Shown here in pieces: positions 41,992 to 54,525 of a DNA stretch of 64,000 nt (its first letter is position 1; each line of letters opens with the position of its first letter). The stretch comes from Alopecurus myosuroides (taxonomy: Eukaryota > Streptophyta > Magnoliopsida > Poales > Poaceae). The stretch is taken from contig CM054059.1 of the NCBI GenBank assembly GCA_028641055.1, positions 45,706,477 to 45,770,476 of the forward strand, in the 5' to 3' direction. Below the pieces are notes generated by a model. The model did not search any database, was not told the DNA's origin, and was given only the letters and a program-made list of their open reading frames with translations. Both the position numbers and the translations under genes were made by a program.

Positions 41992-43649
41992 TGATACGTC
42001 TCCAACGTATCTATAATTTCTGATGTTCCATGTTGATATTATGCCAATTGCTACATGTTTTCTCCCTTCTTTATAACATTTTTACATGTTTTCCGGGACT
42101 AACCTACTAACAAGATGCCAAGTGCCAGTTCCCTATTTTATGCTATTTTGATTTCAGAAAAGTTGTACTAGAAATATTATCGGAATTGGACCCCACGAAT
42201 CCCGAAGTGTCTATTTTCCCCGGAAGCATCCAGAAGTCTGAAGAGGAGTCGAAGATGGGCACCAGGCGTGGCCCCCCTTGGCCGCGCCTGGGGGTGGTGA
42301 GGCCACCCTGGTGGCCCACCGACATCGCCCTTTCGCCTATTTATTCCCCTCGGAAGGAAAACCCTAGGTACCTGATAAAAAATCCCCGAAAAGTTCTGCA
42401 GCCGCCGTCGTCGTCAACCATAGACCAGGGGGTTCTAAAGCTTTCTCCCGGCACCCTGCCGGAGAGGCCGGAGAGGAGATCATCACCGGAGTCCTCTTCA
42501 TCACCATGCCTGCCTCCGGAGTGATGCGTGAGTAGTTCATCCTTGAACTACGGGTCCATAGCAGTAGCTAGATGGTTGTATTCTCCTCCTATGCCTCAAT
42601 GTTTAGATCTCGTGAGATTCCTAACATGATCGAGATTGTTCTTATGTAACTCTATGTGTTGTGTTTGCTGGGATCCGATGAATATTGAACTTATGCCAAG
42701 TTGATTATAGTCTTTATTGCATATGTTATTTGTGATCTTGCATGCTTTCCGTTGCTAGTGGTTGCTCTGGACAAGTAGTTGCTAGTGACTCCAAGAGGGA
42801 GTATTTATGCTCGATAGTTGGGTTCATGCCTTCTTTTCGCCTGTGCTTGAGTGACAGAAACATGACGGGAGAGGATGTGCTGTTGCCACTAGGGAGAAAA
42901 CAACGGCGTGAGTGCCCGCGTGCACAATCATTGCTTACTTTACATACATTGCTCAATGCGATTATCTGTTGATTGCAACTTAATACCTAAGGGGGTTCGG
43001 ATGATAACCTGAGGGTGGATTATTATTCATAGATGCAGTTGGATTACGGTCTATGTATATTGTTGTAATGCCCACACTGAATATCATAGTAGTCATCATG
43101 TCATGAATGTGCACTACGGTGCAACCTCTATTTGTCAATTTCCCAGCTGTAATTTGTTCACCCAGCATGCTATGTTTTATGGTGAGACACCACTAGTGAA
43201 CCTATGAACCCCGGTCCATTTTCCTACGCTATTAAACAAACCACTACAATTCCCTGCTTTCTTTACTTACGACAAGCATGCACCATTTTCCACACTATAC
43301 ATCTAAGCTTTGTTTTCAGCAAGACCAGGTGAGATTGACAACCTCACTCTACCGTTGGGACAAAGTATTTTGGTTGTGTTGTGTGCAGCATCCTCGTTGT
43401 TGCTGACACCGGTGAGGCGCCATCACCACCATCAGTGGCATCAACCTTCCGAAGATCCTCTTTCTCCTACTAGATTGATAACCTTGGTTCTTAACTAGGG
43501 GAAATTCTTACCGATGTACTCATCACACCCTCCTCTTGGGTTCCCAACACGCCATCACAAACATCAAGAATTTCTGGCGCCGTTGTCATGGACTTAAAAT
43601 TCATCATCAACAAGAAGTCTCCCCGTCAAGGCACCATCAAGGCGTAGCA
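41992..43649 (+). repeat. 5' LTR of the Athila-like element
   Basis: 1658 bp, TGATACGTCTCC to GGCGTAGCA. It includes a degenerate primer-site-like segment at 43574-43590 (TGGCGCCGTTGTCATGG), 75 bp before its end. There is no coding content. Confidence 0.9.
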
Positions 43650-43658
43650 AAGAATTTT

Positions 43659-43676
43659 TGGCGCCGTTGCCGGGGA
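43659..43676 (+). other. Primer-binding site, tRNA-Asp type
   Basis: TGGCGCCGTTGCCGGGGA, as used by Athila-type and related plant gypsy elements, nine bases after the LTR end. Confidence 0.85.
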
Positions 43677-43846
43677 GCAATAAGTCTTCTGGCAAGGGGA
43701 GTCTCTCACTCTCAACCTCTTTATTTTGTTTATTGTCTTGTTTTTATTTTTTTCTTGTTTTGCTTCTTTATATAAAAAACACAAAAAAATTAGTTTACTT
43801 CATAGCTGATACTTTTGCTTTTCTGCTCATAATTTAATCTCTAATC

Positions 43847-44484
43847 ATGATTCTACCCAAGTTTACCTTGAAAGACGTACCAATAGGTAGCGGTGATATA
43901 ATTGGGAAAGATAATATTGGAGAGTTCTTTAATTATGTTAGTAAGTACAAAGAATTTGAGGATAGATCCTTAGCTGAACTTGCTCCAGATTATGAAACCG
44001 CTGCAGCATCTCTAGTTCGTATGCTGGAAGCTAGGTTTGTTAACCTTAATCTCATAATAGCTAGGTTTGTTAACCTTAATCTCATAATACAACAAATTTT
44101 CCTCAACCTTGATAACATTAAGGATAGCGAAAAAAAGAGTTTATTCTAGAAACTTTGTTTAAAGAATTTGGTGATGTTGCCATTGAGGCTAGAAAAGTTT
44201 TTAACCGATTTGAGATATCAGGATCATCTGTAGATGTTAATAGCACACCGGGTAAAGCCAATGATAAGGAAATTAAAATACCAATACCCTTTAAATTGGT
44301 AGGAACGCATGAAGCTCTAGAAAAGAATTTTGATTGGATTGTTCCTACAAACCCATTTGATGAAAGTAGCGTGCCTAAAAGTGCTGATAAAGGGACATCT
44401 AAAACTTCTATATATGAAAAACAATTCATTGTTGAGGAGATTTCTAAGCTTAATTTTGTTTCTTCCTCACTTGAAAATACTTGA
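43847..44484 (+). pseudogene. Gag-like ORF of the Athila-like element, one frameshift
   Basis: Two overlapping-sense frames, 43847-44149 (MILPKFTLKDVPIGSGD onward) and 44155-44484, together give about 210 residues. They are joined across a one-base shift near the A-run at 44130-44137. A 30-bp unit encoding ARFVNLNLII is tandemly duplicated (44030-44059, 44060-44089). I know of no named domain here. Position after the primer site suggests a gag-derived or accessory protein. It is followed by a conserved family block (CTGAAAGGCGTTAAAGAAAA at about 44503). Confidence 0.7.
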
Positions 44485-44900
44485 GTTGCTTTCTATGCCT
44501 AGCTGAAAGGCGTTAAAGAAAAGCGCTACCGGGAGACAGCCCGTTTTATTTCTCTGTTTTCAACCCGTTTTCCATCTTTTCTTTCTATGTGCTTTGCACC
44601 CGGGTGTTGTATATTTCCTTAGAAACCCCTCTGCATCTTTTCTTTTGTGTATTTGTTGAGCCAAGTAAAGCCTCTAGTGGAAAGTTGAGATTATATTTCG
44701 GATTTCTGCGCAGGAAACAGATTTCTGTTGTCCATTGTAAAATTCGTATAAAATCACAAAAATTCAAAATGACCTGAGTTTTTTGTGCGTAATCCTGGGA
44801 TATATAGGAAACTTTTCTTCGTTGAACACTTTTTGATTTGAGAAACAGAAGATTTTCGAAAAAAATCATCTTTATCTGCTATCCTGTTTTGACAGATTTC
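44485..44900 (+). other. Non-coding interior of the Athila-like element before the LINE
   Basis: Contains the GCGTTAAAGAAAAGCGCTACC block and AT-rich text. No gene. Confidence 0.6.
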
Positions 44901-44909
44901 TGCCAATAA
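44901..44909. repeat. LINE target-site duplication TGCCAATAA, left copy
   Basis: Exact repeat at 50518-50526. The left copy is followed by a T-run, the reversed poly(A) tail. Confidence 0.9.
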
Positions 44910-44944
44910 ATTTTTTTTTTGAGAATTCACAACACTTTATTGGT

Positions 44945-47900
44945 TCATATCATATCAATACAGAGGGAGTCGCGGATAAAATCTGGGACAGAAGAACGGT
45001 AGACAAAATTACCGACAAGTTCTAAGCGACGAGCTAATGTATGTGCTGAATTATTACAAAGACGAGAAACGTGGCGGAAAGACACAGACTGGGAATTAAA
45101 AGCTAAACGCTTGATGTCTTTGACCACCACACCAACAAGGGATCGATCTCTCGAAGCCGATCGGATCCTTTGAATGAGAGATAGACAATCATATGCAATG
45201 ATGAACCTGTCCAAACCTTCATCTTGGGCGAGGGTGACTGCACTTAGAACGGCGAGTGCTTCTGCTAACTCGGGTATCGTAACCTCATCGCGGACCTGGC
45301 AGCACGCTACCAAGAACTCCCCTTTGTGGCTCCTAATTACAACACCGACCCCCACCTTTGACGAAGTTGAGAACAACACCGCATCTACATTGACAACAAC
45401 AGATTCATCCGGCGGCGGAGACCATACGGGCTTCGAGATAGCCTCACGCCTGTTGCTGATATGCTGCTTAGGTAGATGTAGCTGGATCATCTCCACATAT
45501 GATATGATCCGGATAGCAAGGCTGGTGGGGTTCTTCATTGTTTCACCATTACGGACCGCGTTACGGGCACTCCAGATGTGCCAGAAAGTAACAGCCACCG
45601 TCACCACCGTGATGTCATCCGCTCTCGCCAAGAAGTCCATTAACCAAGCTTTTGGTGTTGAGAAAAACTTCCTACTTAGCTTCAGCGGTACTGATCGCTT
45701 CACCTCGCGCCAGACAGCCGACGCGTAGTGGTAGAGGAGCATTGTGTGTTCGACACGTTCCTCTCGAGAACAGAACACACAGACCCCCGTGGCAGGAATC
45801 CTTCTATGCACTAGTTGGTAGCCACTGGGTAGACAGCTGTGGGCGAAGCGCCACAGGGTTATTTTCATTTTTCCAGGCGCACTGATCTTCCACAAGTTTT
45901 TCCAGAACCTTGTGTCTTCGGTAGAATCAGAAACCATCCCCTAGCCCGACAGATTCCTTCTGTCCCATACAGCACTTGTTCTTGCCAGGTTGTATGCCGT
46001 TCGTACCGAGTAGTTGCCGCAGCGTTCCAACGGCCAACAAGCAAAGTCCTCTCCTCCATGTCGACTTAGAGGAATTTGCAATATTTTCGATGCGGTGGAG
46101 TCATCAAAAAGATCGTGAACCAGCTCCACATCCCACTGGTTTGTGTCTGCATCGATCAACATGTCAACAGAGGCATTAGAGGGAACCGATCCTCGAAGAA
46201 TGACATTCTCGGGGGACAGCCCCGGGATCCAACAATCCGAGAGAATGTTTGTGTTCCTTCCGTCCCCTATGCCCCATCGCAGGCCTTTCACCACTAGGTC
46301 CTTGCCATGGAGTATGCTACGCTAGGTGAACGAAGATGATCGAGGCCGAGACGCATGCCAAAAATCAGTACTGGGGAAATACCCGCCTTTTAGCACCCGA
46401 GCACATAAGGTATCAGGCCCGGTTATCAACTTCCATGCTTGACGACCCAATATGGCCTGAATGAATAATGCCAGATCACGGAACCCCATGCCGCCCATCA
46501 GTTTGGGCGTAGACATCCAGTCCATGGACCTCCAGTGCATATTCTTCCGTCCCTCTTCCGTGCCCCACAAAAAATTTGCAATGAATCTTCGAATCTTGCT
46601 GCAGGTTAGAACCGGTATTTCAAAACAACTCATAACGTAAGTTGGTATAGCCTGGATCACAGCTTTCAGAAAAACCTCCTTACCCGCGCGGGAGAGTGGC
46701 CGATCAGAAACCGCCATCACCCTTTTCCAAGTGCGGTCAGCGAGCGAGGAGAAAGATCCAGTTGTGGAGCGTCCCACCTCTGTTGGCATGCCCAGGTATG
46801 TATCTTGGAGGACCTCCGCGTGGACACCAAGTAAATTTTTAACACTGTCCCAGACAGAATCCGGGCAAGCACTCCCAAAGAAGATCGACGATTTGTCATG
46901 GTTGATCTTTTGCCCTGATCCTTGGCAGTATAATTGAAGTGTTGATTGGAGAGCCTGCACACTAGAAACATCACTCCGTGAGAAAAATATACTGTCGTCA
47001 GCAAAGAGAAGGTGAGAGACCGGGGGCCCTGTTCTTCCATTTCGAAGGCCAACTAGTTCTCCCGAGTTCTCTTTTAACTTCAACTTGCAAGAGAGACCCC
47101 CGTACACATCAAGAATAGGTACGGGCTGATGGGATCCCCCTGCCGAATGCCACGTGTGGGTACAACAGGATCAGTCAAATCACCATTAATTTTGACTGCA
47201 TATCTCACCATTGTGACACACCGCATTACCGAATTGATCCATGATTGATCAAAACCCAGCCTCAATAAGCATCCATGAAGATAAGACCATTCGACCCTGT
47301 CGTAGGCCTTCATCATATCTATTTTTAGAGCAAAAAATGGTTTCTTGGATTTCTGCTTTCGAATAGTGTGGAGACACTCATAGGCAATAAGTGCATTGTC
47401 AGTAATTAACCGGCCAAGTACGAAAGCGCTCTGGTGTTCAGAGATTAAATCAGGGAGTAAAACCTTCAACCGATTAGCTAACACTTTAGAGGCTATTTTG
47501 TACAAAACATTGCACAAACTGATAGGACGAAAATTCTTTAAATTGTCCGGGTTGGTTACCTTAGGGATCAAGACCACAGCCTTCAGGTACCAATTCTCCC
47601 GATAAGAAACCCCGAACAGATGCTTTTGTTGGCCCCATCTGGAATAAAGCCACTCGGATCTCTTCCTCTGAATAATCTTTACATAGAAGTGTGTTCATGT
47701 CCTTCGTGACCTTGCATGTAATAGCGTTTAGAAGGACATCAATCCGATCACACGGCTCTGAGGAGAATAAATCCGAATAAAACCCTGCTGCCATTGACTT
47801 AATCTCAGCAGTATCAGTGCAGCTCGATCCATCAGGGCGGGCGAGGGCTTTGATCATGTTAGCTCGCCTCCTAGCTGATGCTCGTGCATGAAAGAAGGCC

Positions 47901-48989
47901 GTATTCCGATCACCTTCTTTGAGCCAATCAACGCGAGATCTCTGGCGTGCCATGATCTCTTCCTGTTCAAAAAGCTCACAAAGTTCGCGCTCAACCTCCT
48001 TAGCTTCAGCATCCGTGGTCTCCCATGGCGCCAAGCGAAGATATTTCAAGTGTTTCTCAAGTTTACGAAATTTTTTCTTGGCTAGGCCGAAAGTGTCCTT
48101 GCTCCACGGACCCAAAACTGTAGCCACACGGTGAAGTTTTGCCCAAGTGTTGCATAGTGAGTTGAGCTCCGCAGGGTTTTGCAACCACGTTTCTTCCAAA
48201 ACCCTTCCATAGTCGGGCGACCTTAGCCATGCCGCCTCGAACTTAAACCCCTGTTGTGTCTGTATGCACTCCACTTCCTCGTGGATATTCCTCATATCGA
48301 TGACGAGTGCAAAATGATCAGACGTAGTTGTGATGATATTCTCCACCGAAAAATCATCAAACAAGTGTGTGAACTCTCCGTTGCCCACTGCCCTGTCTAA
48401 GCGTACTCACACATTATTATTGATTTCCTGCTTGTTAGTCCAAGTAAATTTAGGGCCACTGAAACCGAGATCAATCAGACCACAGTCCTCCAAGCACTCT
48501 TTGAAACTAGTGATTTGAGGTTCTGGTCTCGCCGTTGGGCCAAGATGCTCGTCCGCGCAAAGCACCTCATTGAAATCCCCACATACTATCCACGGCCCAC
48601 TCCATTGAGATCTCATTGTGCGTAATAGATCCCAAAACAAATGACGATTCTCGCGACGCGGCTCGCCATAGATAAAGGAAGCACGCCACCGAACTCCAGC
48701 TTCTGATGTACGTAATTACAACGTCGATGCAGCGAGCGTTACAACTCTTCAGAACCATCGAGAAAGGTTGCTTCCAAAACAGTACAAGGCCACCACTTTG
48801 GCCTTCACTACTAACGCCCAGGTTGTTTGTGAATCCCAAAGACCACATGAAATTCTGAGGCCTCCTGTCCTTCATCTTCGTCTCCGAAAGAAAAAGGAAA
48901 TCGGGTCGGTATTTTTGCACGAGCCATTTGAGCTCTCCGATTGTCGAGTCCGTACCCAACCCTCGACAGTTCCATGCAAGAAACCTCAT
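44945..48989 (-). pseudogene. LINE ORF2: endonuclease, reverse transcriptase, RNase H, multiply broken
   Basis: It starts MRFLAWNCRGLG at 48989, a usual plant LINE ORF2 start. The endonuclease reads RPDFLFLSETK, then WIVCGDFNEV after a frameshift near 48710, and a stop lies near 48406. RT blocks are [31 protein letters not shown] and [14 protein letters not shown], with catalytic FADD at 46994-47005. A deletion with frameshift near 47600 removes the segment between MGPTKA and the IPKV block. Another shift is near 47090. A stop lies at 46322, and shifts or stops near 45950. The zinc-binding region (LPSGYQLVHRR) and an RNase H domain with NVDA, AYDCLSLI and NNSAHTLAR end the protein at 44945. 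It would nick DNA and copy LINE RNA at the nick, but it is non-functional here. Confidence 0.92.
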
Positions 48990-50347
48990 TGAGCCTGGCG
49001 AGGCTGTTCAACAGCCACCGCCGGATCCGCCGATCGAATAAAACCCTCATCTCTAGACCCCTTCTGTTTCTTGCATGAGTCCTCGCTAGAAGCCACACGT
49101 GCATCCACCTCGGGATCACCAGGAGGCCTCAGAATCTCTGCCGACGGGACCTCTGTGTGGTTTGTGATGGTCAGTAAGCCAGGTTTAGCTTTGTACGTTT
49201 GCTTCCGCTTCTGCCCCACAGTCTTACTAGCTGAACTTCTAGGAGCTCCCTTGTCAACCATAGGGACATTCTTTTTGGTTCTCGGTTTACGAGGTTTAAC
49301 CGGGGAGGTTACCTCAGGTTCCTTCCTCGCCAATTGATTGGGGATGTTACTCGAACCATGCCCCGACCTCGAACCTTGCCTCGGTGAAGACCACTGTTGC
49401 TTCTTCACCTCGGGCACACATACCCGTTCACTACTCCAGGATAACGAGCCATTCTCATCTCTACTTGCTGGCGTCAGGCACTTCACTGATGAATGGCCTA
49501 GCATGCCACAAGAAAAGCAGAAGAGAGGTAGGTGTTCATATTTAACCTCGAAAAAGATCTTCTTCAAGCTCGGTGATTCAACTGCCACCCACCTCATGAG
49601 GGGTTATGTGATGTCCACATTAATATGAACCCTCAGATAATCTCCCCATGCACGGCCATTCTCATCTGTATCCACATGTTCCACTTCTCCAATCATACTT
49701 GCTAAAGGAGAACCCCTCTCAGAATTCATCAGGGGGTAGGGTAGGCCATGAATTCTGGCCCACAAAAGCAATCGATCAAAGACAATCTCTGCTGGTTTCA
49801 CCTTGGGATCAAATTTCTTCAATAATATAGCATGTTTGCTCAGTACCCAAGGGGATCCGTTTATGACACGTTGCATATCTGCCTCTGTATCGAACTCCGC
49901 CAGGAAGAGATTTGCACCATCGGCCTCACCTTTAGGCCTTTGGGACCCCCAAGCCGACCTGATCACGGCCGAGATCGTATTGACATGCAGGGTATTGGGT
50001 GATAACACTTCCCCAACCAGCGCCCACTCTGGGCCTCCGAAGATATCCTCATCTGCCGCGTCGAGGACGAAATCCATACTTTCCTTTGAGGTCAGCTTCA
50101 GTCGGCCCATCATTGTCGTCACGCCATCGCCGGCGTTCGTCTCCGGGGGTTTCGACGTCTTCTCCTTTGCCTTAGAAGTCACCTCTACCTTGGCTGCCGT
50201 GTCGGAGGAACCCGCATCCATCGTCACCATATCCTTCGCAGTCACCGGCCGATCACCTGACATCCTTCTTCTAGATCCGATCACACGACGCGCCAAGGGT
50301 GGGCAGTAGACTATGTCTACCCCGTGGTCACCCCGAACGCGAGGCAA
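48986..50347 (-). pseudogene. LINE ORF1: nucleic-acid-binding protein with CCHC knuckle, one nonsense codon
   Basis: The first part (49604-50347) starts at 50347 or at the internal Met at 50263 ([11 protein letters not shown]). It contains the DUF4283-like block [30 protein letters not shown] and [16 protein letters not shown] at 49604-49606 stops it. The same frame continues to 48986 with a CCHC knuckle, CFSCGMLGHSSVKC, at 49478-49519, and a Lys/Pro-rich tail. ORF1 of plant LINEs binds the element RNA. ORF1 ends four bases inside the ORF2 start, so the two overlap slightly. Confidence 0.9.
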
Positions 50348-50517
50348 GATCTACCACCGGAGAGAAAGTAAGAAGGAGAACGTAGGGCAGGGGATGGCGG
50401 AGAATTAACCGAAGATGCCTCGCCGGGAAGGTCCGGGAGCACCAAGATCAGCCACGGAAACCCTAGGTTCGCCTGTCGCCAGAGCGTAGCGGAAACCCTA
50501 GGAAAACTGGCAATTTG

Positions 50518-50526
50518 TGCCAATAA
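50518..50526. repeat. LINE target-site duplication TGCCAATAA, right copy
   Basis: Matches 44901-44909. The host continues TTGCATTTGCATC. Confidence 0.9.
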
Positions 50527-52848
50527 TTGCATTTGCATCTTAATCTCTTTCTTTTGGTGTTTTTTTGAGAAAAGTAATTTTAAAAGAAGTTGTGACAGTA
50601 GCTAATGTTTTTATGAGTGTTAGGCTTGTGTTCAAACTGAACCATGTGAATTTATTATTTCGATTGCACTAACGTTGCTAATGAAGATTGTGAGAAGTTT
50701 GGTGTGAAGGAAGTTTTCAAGGGTCAAGAGAAGAGGATGATATGACATGATCAAGAAGAGTGAAGATCCTAAGCTTGGGGATGCCCCGGAGGTACATCCC
50801 AAAAAATTCCAAGAATACTCAAGCGTCTAAGCTTGGGGATGCCCAAGACATCCCCTTCTTCATCGACAAATTATCAGGTCACTTCTAGTGAAACTGTATT
50901 TTATTCGGTCACATCTTATGTGATTTCCTTGGAGCGTCTTTTTTTTTTTGCTTTCAGTTTATTTTTATTTTTGCAATAAGTTTGGTTGGACCCTAGCATT
51001 CTTTTATTGGAGAGTGACACGCTCCGCTTTTTCATGGGAATACTTTGTATTCTTAATCTTTGTCTGGCTGCTGCATTTATTTAGCTCCTGTTTTGCATTC
51101 ATCTCTTATTCAGAGCTGTTAGTACGCTCTAGTTTTCATTACTATATGCTTAGAGAGAGTTTTTGTTGTCATATGTGCTTGGTTGAGAATAGAAATGCTT
51201 ATGTGGTAGTTGGTATAGTGGAAAATTTCGCATGGTCTTGTAGATCACTAAATTGCTTCACTTGAATCACTGATGTTGTTTTGAGATATTAATTTTCTTA
51301 ATGGATAAACGGGAAGGACTAGTAAGTATAAACTTTTAATGGTTGGTCTAAGAAACTAGAAAATATGCCACACTTAAATTACCAGCTGATAGAAACAATG
51401 GTATATGATTGCTACGAGTGATACATTTCTGATCGGCCTTTTGTTATGCGCTACGGTCGGGGTAGCTAACAGTGACTTGTCACTGCCACGGACCCTCTTG
51501 GAGTGATTTGAATTGTGCCTTGTAAAGATGATTTGCTTGCTGCAACCTTTTAACTCGTGATTCTATGTTGCGGTTCCTGGCACTCCCACCATCCATATTT
51601 GCTAGCCTCTTCGGTACTGTACATTGCCCTTTCTCACATTGAGAGTTGGTGCAAACTTTGCCAGTGCATCCAAATCCCGTGGGAGGACTTTGTTCTCCTA
51701 CACATAAGCCCATATATTCTTCCTCAAAACAGCCACCATACCTATCTACCATGGCATTTCCATAGCCATTCCGAGATATATTGCTGCACAACATCCACCT
51801 CCATTATGTTACTTGATGATGAGCTTCATGGTTATTTATGCATACTGCTACACTGGCGGGAGCATGCAGTTGGATATATCAGAGATATTCCATTATGAGT
51901 TATGAGTACTAAAAGTGTTACGATTCATTGTAATATAGGATGTTGCCCCTACCGGTGAGGATATTTAAAAAAAATAAAAATAAATGAAAAAGCCAAAAAG
52001 AGAAAAAAGAAAGAAAGGGCCAAAGAGAGAATAAAGAGAGAGGGGGCACATCACTATCCTTTATACCACACTTGTGCTGCATGTTTAGCACCAATGCTTC
52101 AGTTTGGAGAAAGTTTTCATATTATCATTCATTCATAACTATGTGGGGAACTTTACATTATAGAACTTGGCTTGTATATTCCAATGATGAGCCTCCTCAA
52201 ATGAGCTCTAGGTCTTCATGAGCAAGAAAGTTGGATGCACCTCCACTAGTTCCATTGGAGAGCTTTCATACACTTATAGCTCTATGTGCATCCGTTGTGT
52301 GGCAATCCCTACTCCTTGCATAGCTTCGGTTGTAAGACTTTCTCTTGTCCAATGACCACTTTCAGCTTTGTGAGCCTTTCTTCCATTGACCTTCCAAACC
52401 CCCCCCCCCATAATGTTCTCTTTGCCATAACATCCCAGTGCCAGGGACCAACGCAGAACTCTCGCTTGTTTTTAGTGCGCAAATAGTTTAAGATTCAAGC
52501 ATTGCATCGTGTGGAAAGCTTGACTTGATCCTAACAGGGGTTGTGAAGATCGTCCGACGTGCATGATATTGTTGTTCTTGAAAGCTTAAATCATCTCTAA
52601 TAAACTTTGCACGGTTGATAGTCTTTTAGTATTGATTCATTAAAAGTTTTGCTTCTTTCTTCTTATTTGTTTATGCATTACTTGTTGATATCAAATATAG
52701 ATCACAACTTTAGTTCATTTGATCCTAGTTTACATGCTCTGCTTTACATATTATGATCAAGATTGTGTGGTAGCATTTTACCTCAGAAATTATTTTGTTT
52801 TATCGTTTACCTACTCGAGGACGAGTAGGAACTAAGTTTGGGGATGCT
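50527..52848 (+). other. 3' non-coding interior of the Athila-like element
   Basis: There is no pol. A TTTTGCTTTCAG stretch follows the repeated AAGCTTGGGGATGCC motif (50771-50785, 50829-50843). A poly(C) run lies at 52399-52409. The region 51450-52330 is the same family text that flanks the Tekay-like insert in reverse. Short open frames here have no recognisable product. Confidence 0.7.
52834..52847 (+). other. Polypurine tract of the Athila-like element
   Basis: AAGTTTGGGGATGC ends one base before the 3' LTR start TGATACG. Confidence 0.7.
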
Positions 52849-54520
52849 TGATACGACTCCAACGTATCTATAATTTCTGATGTTCCATGTTGATATTATG
52901 CCAATTGCTACATGTTTTCTCCCTTCTTTATAGCATTTTTACACGTTTTCCAGGACTAACCTATTAACAAGATGCCAAGTGCCAGTTCCCTGTTTTCTAC
53001 TGTTTTTTATTTCAGAAAAGTTGTTCTGGAAATATTCTCATAATTGGGCCCCACGAATCCCTAAGTTCCTATTTTCCCCGGAAGGATCCAGAAGTCCGAA
53101 GAGGAGTAGAAGACGGGCACCAGGGGGCCCTCACCATAGCCATACGCGGCCTCCCTTGGCCGCGCCTGGGGGTGGTGACGCAACCCTGGTGGCCCACCGA
53201 CGTTGCCCTTTCGCCTATTTATTCCCCTCCGAAGGAAAACCCTAGGTACCTAATCAAAAAATTCCTGAAAAGTTCCGCAGCCGCCGTCGTCGTCAACCCT
53301 AGATCAGGGGGGTTCTGAAGCTGTCTCCCGGCACCCTGCCGGAGAGGAAATCATCACCGGAGGCCTCTTCATCACCATGCCTGCGTCCGGAGTGATGCGT
53401 GAGTAGTTCATCTTTGGACTGCGGGTCCATAGCAGTAGCTAGATGGTTGCCTTCTCCTCCTATGCCTCAATGGTTAGATCTCATGAGCTGCCTAACATGA
53501 TCGAGATTGCTCTTATGTAATTCTATGTGCTGTGTTTGTTGGGATCCTATGAATATTGAACTTATGCCAAGTTGATTATAGTTTTTATTGCATATGTTAT
53601 TTGTGATCTTGCATGCTTTCCGTTGCTACTGGTTGCTCTGGCCAAGTAGCTGCTAGTGGCTCCAAGAGGGAGTATTTATGCTTGATAGTTGGGTTCATGC
53701 CTCCTTTTCGCCTGTGCTCGAGTGACAGAAACGTGACGGGGGAGGATGTGTTGTTGCCACTAGGGAGAAAACAGCGGTGTGAGTGCCCGCGTGCACAATC
53801 ATTGCTTACATTACACACATTGCTTAATACGATTATCTATTGCTTGTAACTTAATACCTAAGGGGGTTCGGATGATAACCTGAGAGTGAATTATTAGTCA
53901 TAGATGCAGTTGGATTATGGTCTATGTATATTGTTGTAATGCCCGCACTAAATATCATAGTAGTCATCATGTCATGAATATGCACTACGGTGCAACCTCT
54001 ACTTGTCAATTACCCAGCTGTAATTTGTTCACCCAGCATGCTATATTTTATAGAGAGACACCACTAGTGAACCTATGAACCCCGGTCCATTTTCCTACAT
54101 TGTTAAACAAACCACTACAATTCCCTGCTTTCTTTACTTACTGCAAGCATACACCATTTTCCACACTATACGTCTAATCTTTGTTTTCAGCAAGACCGGT
54201 GAGATTGACAACCTCACCGTACCGTTGTAACAAAGTATTTTGGTTCTGTTGTGTGCATGTTCCACGTTGTTGCTGACACCGGTGAGGCGCCATCACCACC
54301 GTCAGTGGCATCAACCTTCCGAAGATCCTCTTTCACCTACTGGATTGATAACCTTGGTTCTTAACTAAGGGAAATTCTTACCGCTGTACTCATCACACCC
54401 TCCTCTTGGGGTTCACAACATGCCATCACAAGCATCAAGAATTTCTAGCGCCGTTGCCGGGGACTTAAAATTCATCATCATGAAGAAGTCTCCCCGTCAA
54501 GGCACCATCAAGGCGTAGCA
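52849..54520 (+). repeat. 3' LTR of the Athila-like element
   Basis: 1672 bp, TGATACGACTCC to GGCGTAGCA. The primer-site-like segment TAGCGCCGTTGCCGGGGAC lies at 54446-54464, 74 bp before the end, as in the 5' LTR. Confidence 0.9.
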
Positions 54521-54525
54521 GATCT
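54521..54525. repeat. Target-site duplication GATCT, right copy
   Basis: One change from GACCT at 41987-41991. Confidence 0.85.

Larger units (their letters stand above)
44911..50517 (-). mobile_element. Full-length but dead L1-type LINE
   Basis: It has TSD TGCCAATAA on both sides, a poly(T) run at 44911-44920 (poly(A) on the minus strand), ORF1 with a DUF4283-like domain and CCHC knuckle, and ORF2 with endonuclease, RT, zinc-binding region and RNase H. At 5.6 kb it is close to complete. Several stops, frameshifts and a deletion in RT make it inactive. Confidence 0.93.
41992..54520 (+). mobile_element. Non-autonomous Athila-like gypsy element, host of the LINE
   Basis: LTRs at 41992-43649 and 52849-54520 start TGATACG and end GTAGCA. 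A tRNA-Asp-type primer site, TGGCGCCGTTGCCGGGGA, follows the 5' LTR, and AAGTTTGGGGATGC precedes the 3' LTR. One gag-like ORF is present at 43847-44484. No protease, RT or integrase is found in the remaining interior (44485-44910 and 50518-52848), so mobility in trans is likely. The LTRs have diverged clearly more than those of the two young elements, including indels. Its 6.9-kb body is enlarged to 12.5 kb by the LINE. Confidence 0.9.

Noticed and set aside
45174..45728. 184-codon + strand frame inside the LINE
   Set aside because: Antisense of the RNase H region of LINE ORF2.
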